A stretch of DNA of 28,575 nt. Source: JANRKG01 sp033763635 (lineage in GTDB: Bacteria > Cyanobacteriota > Cyanobacteriia > GCF-001939115). A program made the translations under genes and the position numbers. Shown piece after piece: positions 1-6,916 of this stretch (its first letter is position 1; each line of letters begins with the position of its first letter). Location of the stretch: contig JANRKG010000354.1 in NCBI GenBank assembly GCA_033763635.1, positions 1 through 28,575 on the forward strand, written 5' to 3'. The notes under the pieces are model-generated. The model ran no database searches and was not told where the DNA came from. It saw only the letters and a list, made by a program, of their open reading frames with translations.

Positions 1-14
1 AGACGATTTCCCCT

Positions 15-69
15 CTGGTTTCGACTTCGTTCAACCAGCGTTCGTGCCCTGAGCGGAGTCGAAGGGCAC
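15..69. repeat. Tandem pair of short palindromic interspersed repeats
   Basis: Two small inverted repeats lie side by side. The first (15-38) has 6-bp arms CTGGTT/AACCAG around a TTCGACTTCGTT-like core. The second (44-69) has perfect 7-bp arms GTGCCCT/AGGGCAC around a GAGCGGAGTCGA core. Read in reverse, the second core is the CCTTCGACTCCGCTCAGG type of interspersed repeat. Related units recur at 24320-24394 in the opposite order and orientation, so this is a dispersed family and not a local hairpin. No gene is seen in 1-293 apart from this repeat and the terminator at 184-220. Confidence 0.7.
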
Positions 70-183
70 CCCATCGGTAAATTCCTTTCAAAAAATCGCC
101 TTAAGGTTCAACCCATTTGGAAGGATAAACGTAGCTCAAAGTCATTTAACTGATCGATAGAGCAACCATAGAGTTATTGATAG

Positions 184-220
184 CCCTTGAATAGGGAGGT
201 TCTACCCTTTCAAGGGTTTT
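184..220 (+). terminator. Rho-independent terminator of a gene upstream of the window
   Basis: CCCTTGA (184-190) pairs with TCAAGGG (210-216). The stem continues inward through A191-T209 and AGGG (193-196) with CCCT (205-208), leaving an 8-nt loop. T217-T220 follow directly. The T run is on the plus strand only, so it most likely ends a plus-strand transcript entering from before position 1. It also insulates the gene starting at 294. Confidence 0.55.
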
Positions 221-293
221 CGATGGGTGCGATCGGTTATACGATCGAGCGGTAGGATGTACACAGCATGACACCCCTCTGTAGTGAAGGTTA

Positions 294-980
294 ATGGACA
301 CGATGGCAGACCCCCAGAACCATAACGAAGCCGGAGAAGTAGCCCCCAGCACTGTTGATCAGCAGGCTCCCGCAGTATCCGAAGAGAATGCCCCTGGCAC
401 CAGTTCTCCGGAATCGACCAGTCTCCCCAGTGCCAACACCCCGGCCCCAACCACTGCCAACCCAGAGGTAAATCCTAATGCGGCAGCACCCAAGGCTAAG
501 AAAGTTGCCAAGGGTGATCAGGGGATGGCGGGAGATGAGCCTGGAGGAGAAAAACCTGAGGAAGCAGCCGCAAAGCCTGCACGAGAGAAAAAAGAAAAGG
601 CTCCGGCTCTGGAAAGCAAACCGTTTGCTGACTTTATTCAACAAGATTACTTGCCGACACTGGAGAAAGCACTGGTGAAGCTAGGGGTAGAAGACCTCTA
701 TCTTTCTTTTGAGAAGCAGAAAATTAATGTCGTTGGGTTCAGCCAGGAACCGGAATGTTGGCAGGTCGTTGGGTGTTGGAATAGCGGTCGCCGTCAGTTT
801 AATGTGTATTTCCTGAAGGAAGATATTCAGGGACAACGAGCCTTTTCCTATGCCGATCGCGGCAGCAAACCCAGCACGCTTGAACCCTTCCTGATCGATG
901 AGCGTAAAGTGACCCTTGATTTGCTCGTCTTTGGTATATTGCAACGCCTGACGGCTCAGAAGTGGTTAGTCAGGAATTAA
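294..980 (+). CDS. DUF2996 domain-containing protein
   Basis: A 228-residue cytosolic protein of unknown function. Residues 1-105 are low-complexity, rich in Pro, Ala, Glu and Ser, and turn Lys/Glu-rich near 95-104. The conserved part is residues 109-228. It opens with KPFADFIQQDYLPTL, contains CWQVVGCWNSGRRQFNVYF, and ends with IDERKVTLDLLVFG and QKWLVRN. I recognise this pattern as the DUF2996 family, which is confined to cyanobacteria and plastid-bearing relatives; no biochemical role is visible. There is no signal peptide or membrane segment. The ATG at 294 has AAGG four bases upstream; a second ATG at 303 (residue 4) is an equally possible start. It is monocistronic: a terminator precedes it and a 121-nt gap with an inverted repeat follows. 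Confidence 0.75.
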   Translation: MDTMADPQNHNEAGEVAPSTVDQQAPAVSEENAPGTSSPESTSLPSANTPAPTTANPEVNPNAAAPKAKKVAKGDQGMAGDEPGGEKPEEAAAKPAREKKEKAPALESKPFADFIQQDYLPTLEKALVKLGVEDLYLSFEKQKINVVGFSQEPECWQVVGCWNSGRRQFNVYFLKEDIQGQRAFSYADRGSKPSTLEPFLIDERKVTLDLLVFGILQRLTAQKWLVRN

Positions 981-1013
981 GGTTTTCTGCAATTTTCGTT
1001 GGAAGCTATCCAC

Positions 1014-1097
1014 AAAGGCGAAGGAAGATTCCTGAAATAAAAGGCAATATTTTCTGAATATAGGGAATACTGTCATCAGTCATTCTCCTTCGCCTTT
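1014..1097. repeat. 12-bp inverted repeat with 60-nt spacer before an exported-protein gene
   Basis: AAAGGCGAAGGA (1014-1025) and its exact reverse complement (1086-1097) are separated by 60 nt. The AT-rich spacer holds a smaller ATATT/AATAT hairpin. The right arm ends four bases before the ATG at 1102, where a ribosome binding site would sit, and no Shine-Dalgarno sequence is seen there. It could be a small non-autonomous element, a leader structure or the 3' processing end of the upstream gene. Confidence 0.5.
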
Positions 1098-1101
1098 CTG
1101 T

Positions 1102-1614
1102 ATGAATCTTAACCTTGCTGTCGGGTGCTTGATTGCATCTTCATTTTTGGTGCTTCCGCTCTCTCAACTGAAGGTCATTGCAGGAGAAGTGGATTATCCC
1201 TGCTATATGACAGACAAAAATGGGAAGGTGTACAACCTGTCTCCCAGTCTTTGTGGCTCTAGCACAGGTCGCCCAAGCAATTCAACAATTACACCAATCG
1301 CTGCACCTGTTCCAAGTCGCTCTACACTTCCAGCCACCCGCAACGTCAGCACCCCTTCCTCAGCTACCCCCCCTTCTGGCCTACCTCAATTTCGAACCAT
1401 GTATGGTCGTATCACTACTTCTTCGTTCTTAGCAGGTAAAAACTTTTACTGTGGGCAATTTAAATATAAGGCTGAAGCCCTATCTATCTTCAACTACGAC
1501 CCTCAAAACGATCCATTCGACTTTGATCCCGATAAAGATGGAGACGTTTGTGAAGGCACTTTTGATGCAACTGGGCTGAATCGATCCGCCACTCGCTCAA
1601 TTACTAACAGGTAG
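1102..1614 (+). CDS. Exported excalibur-type calcium-binding domain protein
   Basis: 170 residues. Residues 1-28 form a signal peptide with a hydrophobic stretch at about 5-20 and likely cleavage near IAG-E. Residues 31-52 carry CYMTDKNGKVYNLSPSLCG, a Cys-bracketed motif I associate with secreted cyanobacterial proteins. Residues 55-95 are a Pro/Ser/Thr-rich linker. The C-terminal domain, about 113-152, has FYCGQF (Cys117) and then DPDKDGDVCE, with acidic residues D142, D144, D146 and D148 and Cys150. This matches the excalibur fold, in which a DxDxDGxxCE loop binds calcium and two cysteines pair. Function is otherwise unknown; periplasmic or surface location is inferred. It has its own strong terminator at 1753-1781 and an inverted repeat in front of its ATG. 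Confidence 0.7.
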   Translation: MNLNLAVGCLIASSFLVLPLSQLKVIAGEVDYPCYMTDKNGKVYNLSPSLCGSSTGRPSNSTITPIAAPVPSRSTLPATRNVSTPSSATPPSGLPQFRTMYGRITTSSFLAGKNFYCGQFKYKAEALSIFNYDPQNDPFDFDPDKDGDVCEGTFDATGLNRSATRSITNR

Positions 1615-1752
1615 TCAGCAGAAGGCAGAGGGAAAAGGGCAGAAGGGAAATACTCACGACCCGATCAGTTTAACTTGTCACCCTGTCCTAACCCGAACGA
1701 GTGTTGCAATACGCCCACAACTCTTAAGCGAATTCAAAACCATGTTTATTGA

Positions 1753-1781
1753 AACAAGGGGTTTGGAACCCCTTGTTTTTT
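1753..1781. terminator. Strong rho-independent terminator between convergent genes
   Basis: The stem AACAAGGGGTT (1753-1763) pairs perfectly with AACCCCTTGTT (1767-1777) around a 3-nt loop, and a T run covers 1776-1781 on the plus strand. It ends the plus-strand gene at 1102-1614. The other strand also has an A/T-rich exit, so it may serve the convergent TM2 gene too. Confidence 0.85.
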
Positions 1782-1812
1782 AAGTGTTTTGTTTTTGAAC
1801 GATTTTGTGTGG

Positions 1813-2367
1813 TTAAGCTAACTCACAGAATTCGTAAACGACGGTTCCTGTGCGCGGGTCGTTATCAATTTGAACGTACCCACTCTTCAACATCTCGCGC
1901 AAAATCGTTTCAGCTTCCGTAAAACCGATCCCCGTGTCCATCACAGCCTGGGTGACGGATAAGCGGCCTCCCCGTGCCTCTGCTGCCTTGAGCAGACGAA
2001 CCATCCACTCATCCCGTAGGGTAGCCTTTGTCTGTACCACTTGCTCAACCTGAGCGGCTGGAGAAGCATAGCCTGGGATAAAACCAGAACGAGCCATGTA
2101 ACGGAGGTTCCGCTCCTCAACCATGCCAGGGATTGCGAAGAAGTCGAGGAACTGTCCAATTCCAAACAAGCCAAATGTCCAGAGCCAGAGGAGTCCAGTC
2201 AATGTTTTCCCACTGTAGATGCGGTGGAGTCCCGACAGACCGACAAAGCAAGTTGCCCACAGTAAGTAAGTCGTTTCTACTTTATGTAGACCGGGAATTT
2301 GTGCAGTTTGCACAGAAGTAACCGGGTAGTCAGTCGTCTTGAAGGAGCCTTGTTGGGATTGGTTCAT
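1813..2367 (-). CDS. TM2 domain-containing membrane protein with C-terminal winged-helix-like region
   Basis: 184 residues from the ATG at 2367; an in-frame GTG two codons upstream is possible but has no better ribosome binding site. Numbering is from the GTG form. Residues 33-86 are a TM2 domain: two hydrophobic helices (about 35-51 and 58-80) linked by GLHRIYSGKTLTG, the Gly/His/Arg/Tyr hairpin typical of the family, and followed by DFFAIPGMVEERN. Residues 120-183 look like a small winged helix-turn-helix: LLKAAEARGGRLSVTQAV, then TEAETILREMLKSGYVQI and a beta-hairpin. TM2 proteins are poorly characterised. The C-terminal part could sense or bind something in the cytoplasm, but that is inference. 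Convergent with the excalibur gene. Confidence 0.75.
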   Translation of the reverse strand: MNQSQQGSFKTTDYPVTSVQTAQIPGLHKVETTYLLWATCFVGLSGLHRIYSGKTLTGLLWLWTFGLFGIGQFLDFFAIPGMVEERNLRYMARSGFIPGYASPAAQVEQVVQTKATLRDEWMVRLLKAAEARGGRLSVTQAVMDTGIGFTEAETILREMLKSGYVQIDNDPRTGTVVYEFCELA

Positions 2368-2565
2368 AAACACTTCTACCGTACCTATCTCCAGGTATGC
2401 TCTTCCATCTTAGCGAGTCTAACGAAAGGATTACATGGTCGGACCTCTCCCCTTCAGGGGTGTAAAACCCGACCCCAGTAGGCCGCAAATCTGACAGCTC
2501 CCTCCAGGCAAGCTCGTTATAATAAAGGCAACAAAATGCAAATGGTTCGCAACAAAAATTATTAG

Positions 2566-3237
2566 ATGAATTACCCCAGCCTCGATCAGATTGCTGCTCA
2601 GTTGGAAAGCCAGAATTCCCGCGATCGGATGCTTGCCCTTGCAGCCCTCCGTCATATTCCTGCGGTTGATGCAGTTCCTCTGATCAAAAAAGTTTTAAAT
2701 GACGACAACTTGCAAATCCGCTCAATGGCTGTTTTTGCATTAGGAGTTAAACCGACTCCAGAGTGCTATCCCATCTTGACTCACTTACTGGAAACTGACC
2801 CAGACTATGGAATTCGAGCCGATGCGGCTGGAGCATTGGGGTATCTAGAAGATATTCGTGCCCTGGAACCTCTGGTTCGTGCTTTCTACGAAGACACAGA
2901 CTGGTTGGTGCGGTTTAGTGCAGCGGTTTCCTTGGGCAACCTCAAAGATCATCGCGCCTATGAGGTACTGATTCAAGCACTGGACAGCAAAGAAGGAGTT
3001 ATTCATCAGGCTGCAATTGCAGCTTTGGGCGAAATCAAAGCCATTGAGGCGATCGAACCACTCCTGCGCTTTGCTCAATCTCCCGACTGGTTAGTGCGGC
3101 AACGATTAGCAGAAGCATTAGGCAACCTTCCAGATCCTCGCAGTATTTCCGCTTTGAAATACCTGCAAAAAGATAACCATCCCCATGTTTCTGAGGCAGC
3201 TCGAATTTCCTTACAACGACTCGGAGAAGGGAATTAG
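2566..3237 (+). CDS. HEAT-repeat protein of the NblB/CpcE-like family
   Basis: 223 residues made almost entirely of HEAT/PBS-lyase repeats of about 31 residues. Typical helices include MLALAALRHIPAVDAVPLI, ADAAGALGYLEDIRALEPL, VRFSAAVSLGNLKDHRAYEVL, IHQAAIAALGEIKAIEAIEPL and VRQRLAEALGNLPD. No signal peptide or membrane segment. In cyanobacteria this architecture and length fit the phycobilisome-related HEAT group: bilin lyase subunits CpcE/CpcF and the degradation factor NblB. The segment around EDTDWLVRFSAAVSLGNL is NblB-like, but I do not claim orthology to NblB itself, and no cpc genes are nearby. The ATG at 2566 has no obvious Shine-Dalgarno. Its stop codon overlaps the stop of the convergent receiver-like gene by 4 bases. 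Confidence 0.7.
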   Translation: MNYPSLDQIAAQLESQNSRDRMLALAALRHIPAVDAVPLIKKVLNDDNLQIRSMAVFALGVKPTPECYPILTHLLETDPDYGIRADAAGALGYLEDIRALEPLVRAFYEDTDWLVRFSAAVSLGNLKDHRAYEVLIQALDSKEGVIHQAAIAALGEIKAIEAIEPLLRFAQSPDWLVRQRLAEALGNLPDPRSISALKYLQKDNHPHVSEAARISLQRLGEGN

Positions 3238-3971
3238 TAAGTCACCCCTCGATACCGTCGTCGCGGACGATCGCCTGTTGCCGTTTCCTCCTCTTCCTCT
3301 AAAGACGACTCAGGCATGGCAGCAGTCGTAAGGGGAGTCGTAGGCGCAGGAGCCGGAGGCACCGCAGGACGAGCCAACTGAGCAGGAGGGGGCACCAACT
3401 CTTGGGGAACAGGTTTCCGGTTCAAGGCTTGGGATGGGGTGCTTGCTTTAGGAACGACACGAGACGACGGGGAAACTGGGGGGGTTTGGCGAGTGCTACT
3501 CTCCAAAGTCGTCAGGGAAAAAAGAACTTGAATTAGTGGTTCTTGGCGAAGCGGGGGAGCTTCAAGAATCTCCAGGATACGAGTAATGGACGCTGCCACC
3601 CCGGTTAAGAGGGTTTCCCGCTGAAACCCTGGTAGCAAGTCATGGGCACCCTGGTAAATTGCCCATTGTCGTTCTGGTGGAGAGATTTCTTTCTGGCTTG
3701 CATTCGTGAGGACAATTTTCTGATCTGGATAATGCTCCCGACACCAGCGACAGAAGGCATAGGGGTTGGAGTTGAGAACTCCCACATCAATGAGGAGCAG
3801 ATCAGGGGGGACAAAACCCGCTTGATTCATTCGAACTAACATGGCCGCCAGATCGAGGTCTGATGCTTCCCAAATCAAAGAAATGCCCTGCGACACTAGG
3901 GACGCTTGCCAGATTTGCCCCTGACGCTTTGAGGGTTGAATCATTACAACGGTTTTTTGGAAGCTAGTCAT
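3234..3971 (-). CDS. Degenerate receiver-domain protein with proline-rich tail
   Basis: 245 residues. Residues 5-135 follow the response-regulator alternating fold: VVMIQPSKR as strand 1, PDLLLIDVGVLNSNPYAFC with D62 at the phospho-acceptor site, KIVLTNAS as strand 4, and GAHDLLPGF where GADDYLxKPF would be. The acidic pair after strand 1 is missing (IQPSK) and the invariant Lys is replaced in LLPGF, so normal aspartate phosphorylation is doubtful. Residues 160-220 are Pro/Ala/Thr-rich and apparently disordered, then an acidic run EEEEET and a basic end RPRRRYRGVTY. There is no DNA-binding output domain. It is the last gene on the strand carrying ycf33, rbfA and the GH3 gene, 138 nt downstream of the latter. 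A scaffold or adaptor role is inferred. Confidence 0.6.
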   Translation of the reverse strand: MTSFQKTVVMIQPSKRQGQIWQASLVSQGISLIWEASDLDLAAMLVRMNQAGFVPPDLLLIDVGVLNSNPYAFCRWCREHYPDQKIVLTNASQKEISPPERQWAIYQGAHDLLPGFQRETLLTGVAASITRILEILEAPPLRQEPLIQVLFSLTTLESSTRQTPPVSPSSRVVPKASTPSQALNRKPVPQELVPPPAQLARPAVPPAPAPTTPLTTAAMPESSLEEEEETATGDRPRRRYRGVTY

Positions 3972-4109
3972 GCAAAGTGCCTATCACTAGAAGGATGCAG
4001 CCTGGGAAAGTTTTGTATTTATTCTCGGACAGGCAAACGGATTCGGTAGTTCGCGCTGAACAATTCCGGAGATCCTTCACAATCAGGAACCCTATATCCA
4101 GGAGTCCAT

Positions 4110-5858
4110 CTAATCTGTAAACTCCTGCAAAATTCTTTGTTGACCATCGCCTAGCAGGGTTTGCAGAGCAATGGTCTGAGCGACAGGCATCTGCCCATAC
4201 GTAAAAATATAGGGCACATCAGGAGGCAAATCTTCCAGCAGCGTCTCCAGCATATAGGGACTGCCGTAGAGGATCAGTGCTTGCAGAGATTCTTGTTTGA
4301 CTAACGATCGCACCCAGGCTTGAAGCGTCTGGGTTAACCCTGCACTTCCCCGAAATGGATTTCCTCGGACAAAGATTTGCAGCAAGGTTGGTTCACTGTT
4401 CTGGAGCAAATCGTCAGGCAATCCGTTCGGCGTATACTGATCCACCCATTGCAAGCGATATCCCCATTCTTGGGGAATGGTTACTGCCGGAGCTTGCAAA
4501 CTCAAAAACGGGCTTCCAGCGAGGCGATCGACCAGAATTAGATTTTGAGCCGAGTGGGTCAAGGGGGGAGGGTATAAGCGCGAAATCACAGGTTGGTACA
4601 CTCGCAACCCTTCCTGCAAAATCTTCTGCACCAGTGCCGTCGCATCGGGTTGAGCGAGTGTTGTGGTCAAAGACTGGGGATGAGCGGTCAAGGGGGGAGT
4701 TACTTGCTCCCAGGCGTGGGGTGATTGAGCAGATTCTGGCATGGAAGCCCCAACCACTTTGAACTTAGCCCGCCAAATGCGCTCTAGGGCTGCCTCAATT
4801 CGTTCCTGGGGAATGCGACCCGACTCCACCGCTTCACATACTGCTGTAATTGCTGCTTCTGGGTCCAACGGCATGAGGAGAATATCAGCCCCCGCTTCTA
4901 CTGCCAGCACTGCGGCCTCTGCGGCTCCATATCGCTGGGTGATCGCCCCCATCACCAAGGCATCCGTCACAATCAATCCGTCAAACTGCAAGTGTTGCCG
5001 TAACTGCCCCGTCAAAATGGGATGGGAGAGGGTCGCCGGATGGTTTGTATCCCAGGCGGGAATTTGCAGATGGGCACTCATCACCGTATCCACCCCTGCC
5101 GCAATCGCCGCTGCAAAAGGAGTCAGTTCTAGCTGCGCGAGGCGATCGGCACTATGGGGCAGAACGGGCAACTCCAGATGGGAATCTACTGCCGTGTCTC
5201 CGTGCCCCGGAAAATGCTTGGCGCTGGTGAGAACGGGGTACGCCTGGGCACCTGTTAGAAAGGCTGTTATTAAGTGACCGACGGCCTCTGGTGTTTCCCC
5301 AAAAGCCCGTACATTGATTACAGGATTGCCTGGATTATTGTTCACATCCACAACGGGAGCCAGCACCCAATTCAGGCCGATCGCCAGGGATTCACGGGCA
5401 ATCACAGTCCCCATTTGCGTTGCATATTCACAAGCTTGGGCAGGATTCGCTTGCAGGATAGGAGCCAGGGCCATCGGTGGAGGAAACCAGGTTCCCCCTG
5501 GAAAGCGTTGACCAACCCCTTCCTCTACATCTGCTGCCATGAAAAGTGGAATCGTTGCCCATTCTTGTAATTGCTGAGTTCGTAGGGCCACTTCGGGGGC
5601 ACTTCCCCCTAACAGAATCACCCCTCCAACCCCCAGATCCTGAATCAGGTGTTGAAGAACAACCCCAGGAGCCTCCCACTGAGGATATTGAATCTGATGG
5701 TCAAAGAGATAGCCCGATGCTCGAACAACGACCATCTGAGCAATCTGCTGCTTTAAGGACAATGACTCCCAAGAGGGTAGGAGGGAGGGGGCAACAGGGG
5801 CAACCAATTTGCTATTCCTTTCCTCGACGGGAACGACTGGACTGTAAGGAGTTCCCAT
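4110..5858 (-). CDS. Glycoside hydrolase family 3, NagZ-type beta-N-acetylhexosaminidase
   Basis: 582 residues from the ATG at 5858, chosen because a GAGGAGG-like ribosome binding site lies just upstream. A longer frame reaches 6020, but its extra 54 residues (Arg/Thr-rich) only mirror the rbfA acidic tail in another frame. The catalytic barrel spans roughly residues 25-360: KHFPGHGDTAVDSHLELP at about 214-231 carries the Asp225-Ser-His227 dyad typical of NagZ enzymes, and VTDALVMGAI supplies the nucleophile Asp299. Residues 400-582 form a second, GH3 C-terminal-like domain, so the enzyme is longer than one-domain proteobacterial NagZ. It should release GlcNAc from muropeptides during peptidoglycan recycling. 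No clear signal peptide is seen. It overlaps rbfA by 47 nt, so the two are likely co-transcribed. Confidence 0.85.
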   Translation of the reverse strand: MGTPYSPVVPVEERNSKLVAPVAPSLLPSWESLSLKQQIAQMVVVRASGYLFDHQIQYPQWEAPGVVLQHLIQDLGVGGVILLGGSAPEVALRTQQLQEWATIPLFMAADVEEGVGQRFPGGTWFPPPMALAPILQANPAQACEYATQMGTVIARESLAIGLNWVLAPVVDVNNNPGNPVINVRAFGETPEAVGHLITAFLTGAQAYPVLTSAKHFPGHGDTAVDSHLELPVLPHSADRLAQLELTPFAAAIAAGVDTVMSAHLQIPAWDTNHPATLSHPILTGQLRQHLQFDGLIVTDALVMGAITQRYGAAEAAVLAVEAGADILLMPLDPEAAITAVCEAVESGRIPQERIEAALERIWRAKFKVVGASMPESAQSPHAWEQVTPPLTAHPQSLTTTLAQPDATALVQKILQEGLRVYQPVISRLYPPPLTHSAQNLILVDRLAGSPFLSLQAPAVTIPQEWGYRLQWVDQYTPNGLPDDLLQNSEPTLLQIFVRGNPFRGSAGLTQTLQAWVRSLVKQESLQALILYGSPYMLETLLEDLPPDVPYIFTYGQMPVAQTIALQTLLGDGQQRILQEFTD

Positions 5859-6363
5859 CCACTTCGTCCTCCTCGTCCTCGTCGTCGTAATCCTCCTCGT
5901 AACTATCTTCGAAGTCGTCGTCGTAATCCTCTTCATCGTCGGCTGGTTGGCCCGGAGCGGCTGCCTGCTCCAGGACTTCCTCCGGACCCCGTAAAGCTTC
6001 TGCCGTCTGCCGTTCCTCACTCAGCCGATTAATCAGGGACAAGAGACGAGTTCCCCGTTCCAGGGAGCGATCTTCTAGAAACACCACTTCCGGTGTCCGA
6101 CGGAGACGAATGCGATGACCCAACTCACTTCGAACAAAACCCGTTGCTGACTTTAGCCCTGCCATTGCCTCCGTCCTGGCTGCATCTGTGCCATAGACGC
6201 TCACGAAGATTTTGGCATGCTGGAGGTCATTCGAAACATTTACGTCCGTAACACTCACCATTCCGCTCGCCACCCGGTCATCTTTAATACCAGATAAGAG
6301 CATTTGGCTGACCTCCCGTTTAATGAGTTCAGCGACGCGGGCAACACGACGACTTGTAGCCAT
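5812..6363 (-). CDS. rbfA: 30S ribosome-binding factor RbfA
   Basis: 183 residues. The core, residues 1-115, is a clear RbfA KH-type domain: RRVARVAELIKREVSQML, VTDVNVSNDLQHAKIFVSV and LRRTPEVVFLEDRSLERG. RbfA binds the 30S subunit during late maturation of the 16S rRNA 5' end and supports cold adaptation. The usual length is about 120-135, so this protein carries an unusual tail: residues 141-168 are almost all Asp, Glu and Tyr (DDEEDYDDDFEDSYEEDYDD and onward), then a basic end RSRRGKE. The tail is encoded by repeated GAC/GAG-type codons and overlaps the start of the GH3 gene by 47 nt. It lies 81 nt downstream of ycf33 on the same strand. Confidence 0.93.
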   Translation of the reverse strand: MATSRRVARVAELIKREVSQMLLSGIKDDRVASGMVSVTDVNVSNDLQHAKIFVSVYGTDAARTEAMAGLKSATGFVRSELGHRIRLRRTPEVVFLEDRSLERGTRLLSLINRLSEERQTAEALRGPEEVLEQAAAPGQPADDEEDYDDDFEDSYEEDYDDEDEEDEVDGNSLQSSRSRRGKE

Positions 6364-6444
6364 ATAACAAAACTTGCCTTTTGTGCAGTCAAGATTCTAT
6401 TCTACTCGCCGATGCTGTACATAGATTCCTAACTGGGGTAGAGA

Positions 6445-6642
6445 CTAAGCTAGACCAAGCATGGCCCGGAGCGTCAAAGCGAAAAAGGTGATCGCCGCCA
6501 GAAAAACCCCAACAAGCGGAATGGCCGTAATCGGACGCTTCAACATTGGGAGAAGGGGCGCAAAAGCGTTTAGCACCACACCGAGAAGCATTGTGATGAA
6601 ATAACGAGGATAGCGGGAAACGTTTGCCCAAAAGCCTTCCAT
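6445..6642 (-). CDS. ycf33: Ycf33/DUF751 small membrane protein
   Basis: 65 residues. The start MEGFWANVSRYPRYFITML followed by two hydrophobic helices (about 14-32 and 42-62) is the DUF751/Ycf33 signature, a family conserved in cyanobacteria and some algal plastid genomes. Its function is not established; a thylakoid membrane location is assumed from plastid relatives. The ATG at 6642 has a CAGGA ribosome binding site about 8 nt upstream. It is first in the minus-strand run ycf33-rbfA-GH3-receiver. Its upstream region holds a 10-bp direct repeat AGCACTGTAA at 6690-6699 and 6704-6713, which could be a regulator site. Confidence 0.85.
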   Translation of the reverse strand: MEGFWANVSRYPRYFITMLLGVVLNAFAPLLPMLKRPITAIPLVGVFLAAITFFALTLRAMLGLA

Positions 6643-6916
6643 AGTTAGAATCCTGAGGAATTAAATTTTAACGATCGCACTCTAAAAAGAGCACTGTAAC
6701 CACAGCACTGTAAACGATTTTTGAAATTTGTTTTTTCTATTGTACGAGGGGAGGGGGCGGGATGGACGGGAGTTCCCTATCTCTCATCCTGTCTTTCAAC
6801 CGTTGGTATAACTCAGAACGCTAGCAAGTCCCTCCGGGAGACGTTACACTGAGTCAGTATTTTGTGAGTGTGAGATCAATTACATCCATCTCCATCAGAC
6901 CTTCACCCTCCTCATA

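Noticed and set aside
2449..2460. CCCC-TTCA-GGGG hairpin before the HEAT-repeat gene
   Set aside because: Only four base pairs with no T tract; not enough to call a terminator or riboswitch.
2566..3237. Calling the HEAT-repeat gene nblB
   Set aside because: Family resemblance is good, but the N-terminal region does not match NblB closely enough and no phycobilisome genes are nearby.
3975..4091. Minus-strand frame of 38 codons from a GTG between the GH3 and receiver-like genes
   Set aside because: Composition is not protein-like, it has no ribosome binding site, and it ends inside the receiver-like gene.
4741..5277. Long plus-strand open frame inside the GH3 gene
   Set aside because: Antisense shadow of a clearly conserved catalytic domain; no recognisable motifs of its own.
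5859..6020. N-terminal extension of the GH3 gene to 6020
   Set aside because: It is only the rbfA acidic-tail DNA read in another frame; a good ribosome binding site and start exist at 5858.
6690..6713. AGCACTGTAA direct repeat upstream of ycf33 as an operator
   Set aside because: Two 10-bp copies without symmetry or promoter elements; noted in the ycf33 entry only.
6737..6820. Minus-strand 27-codon frame reading SELYQRLKDRMRDRELPSI upstream of ycf33
   Set aside because: Looks mildly protein-like, but 27 open codons are likely by chance and neither a plausible start nor a frameshift partner was found.
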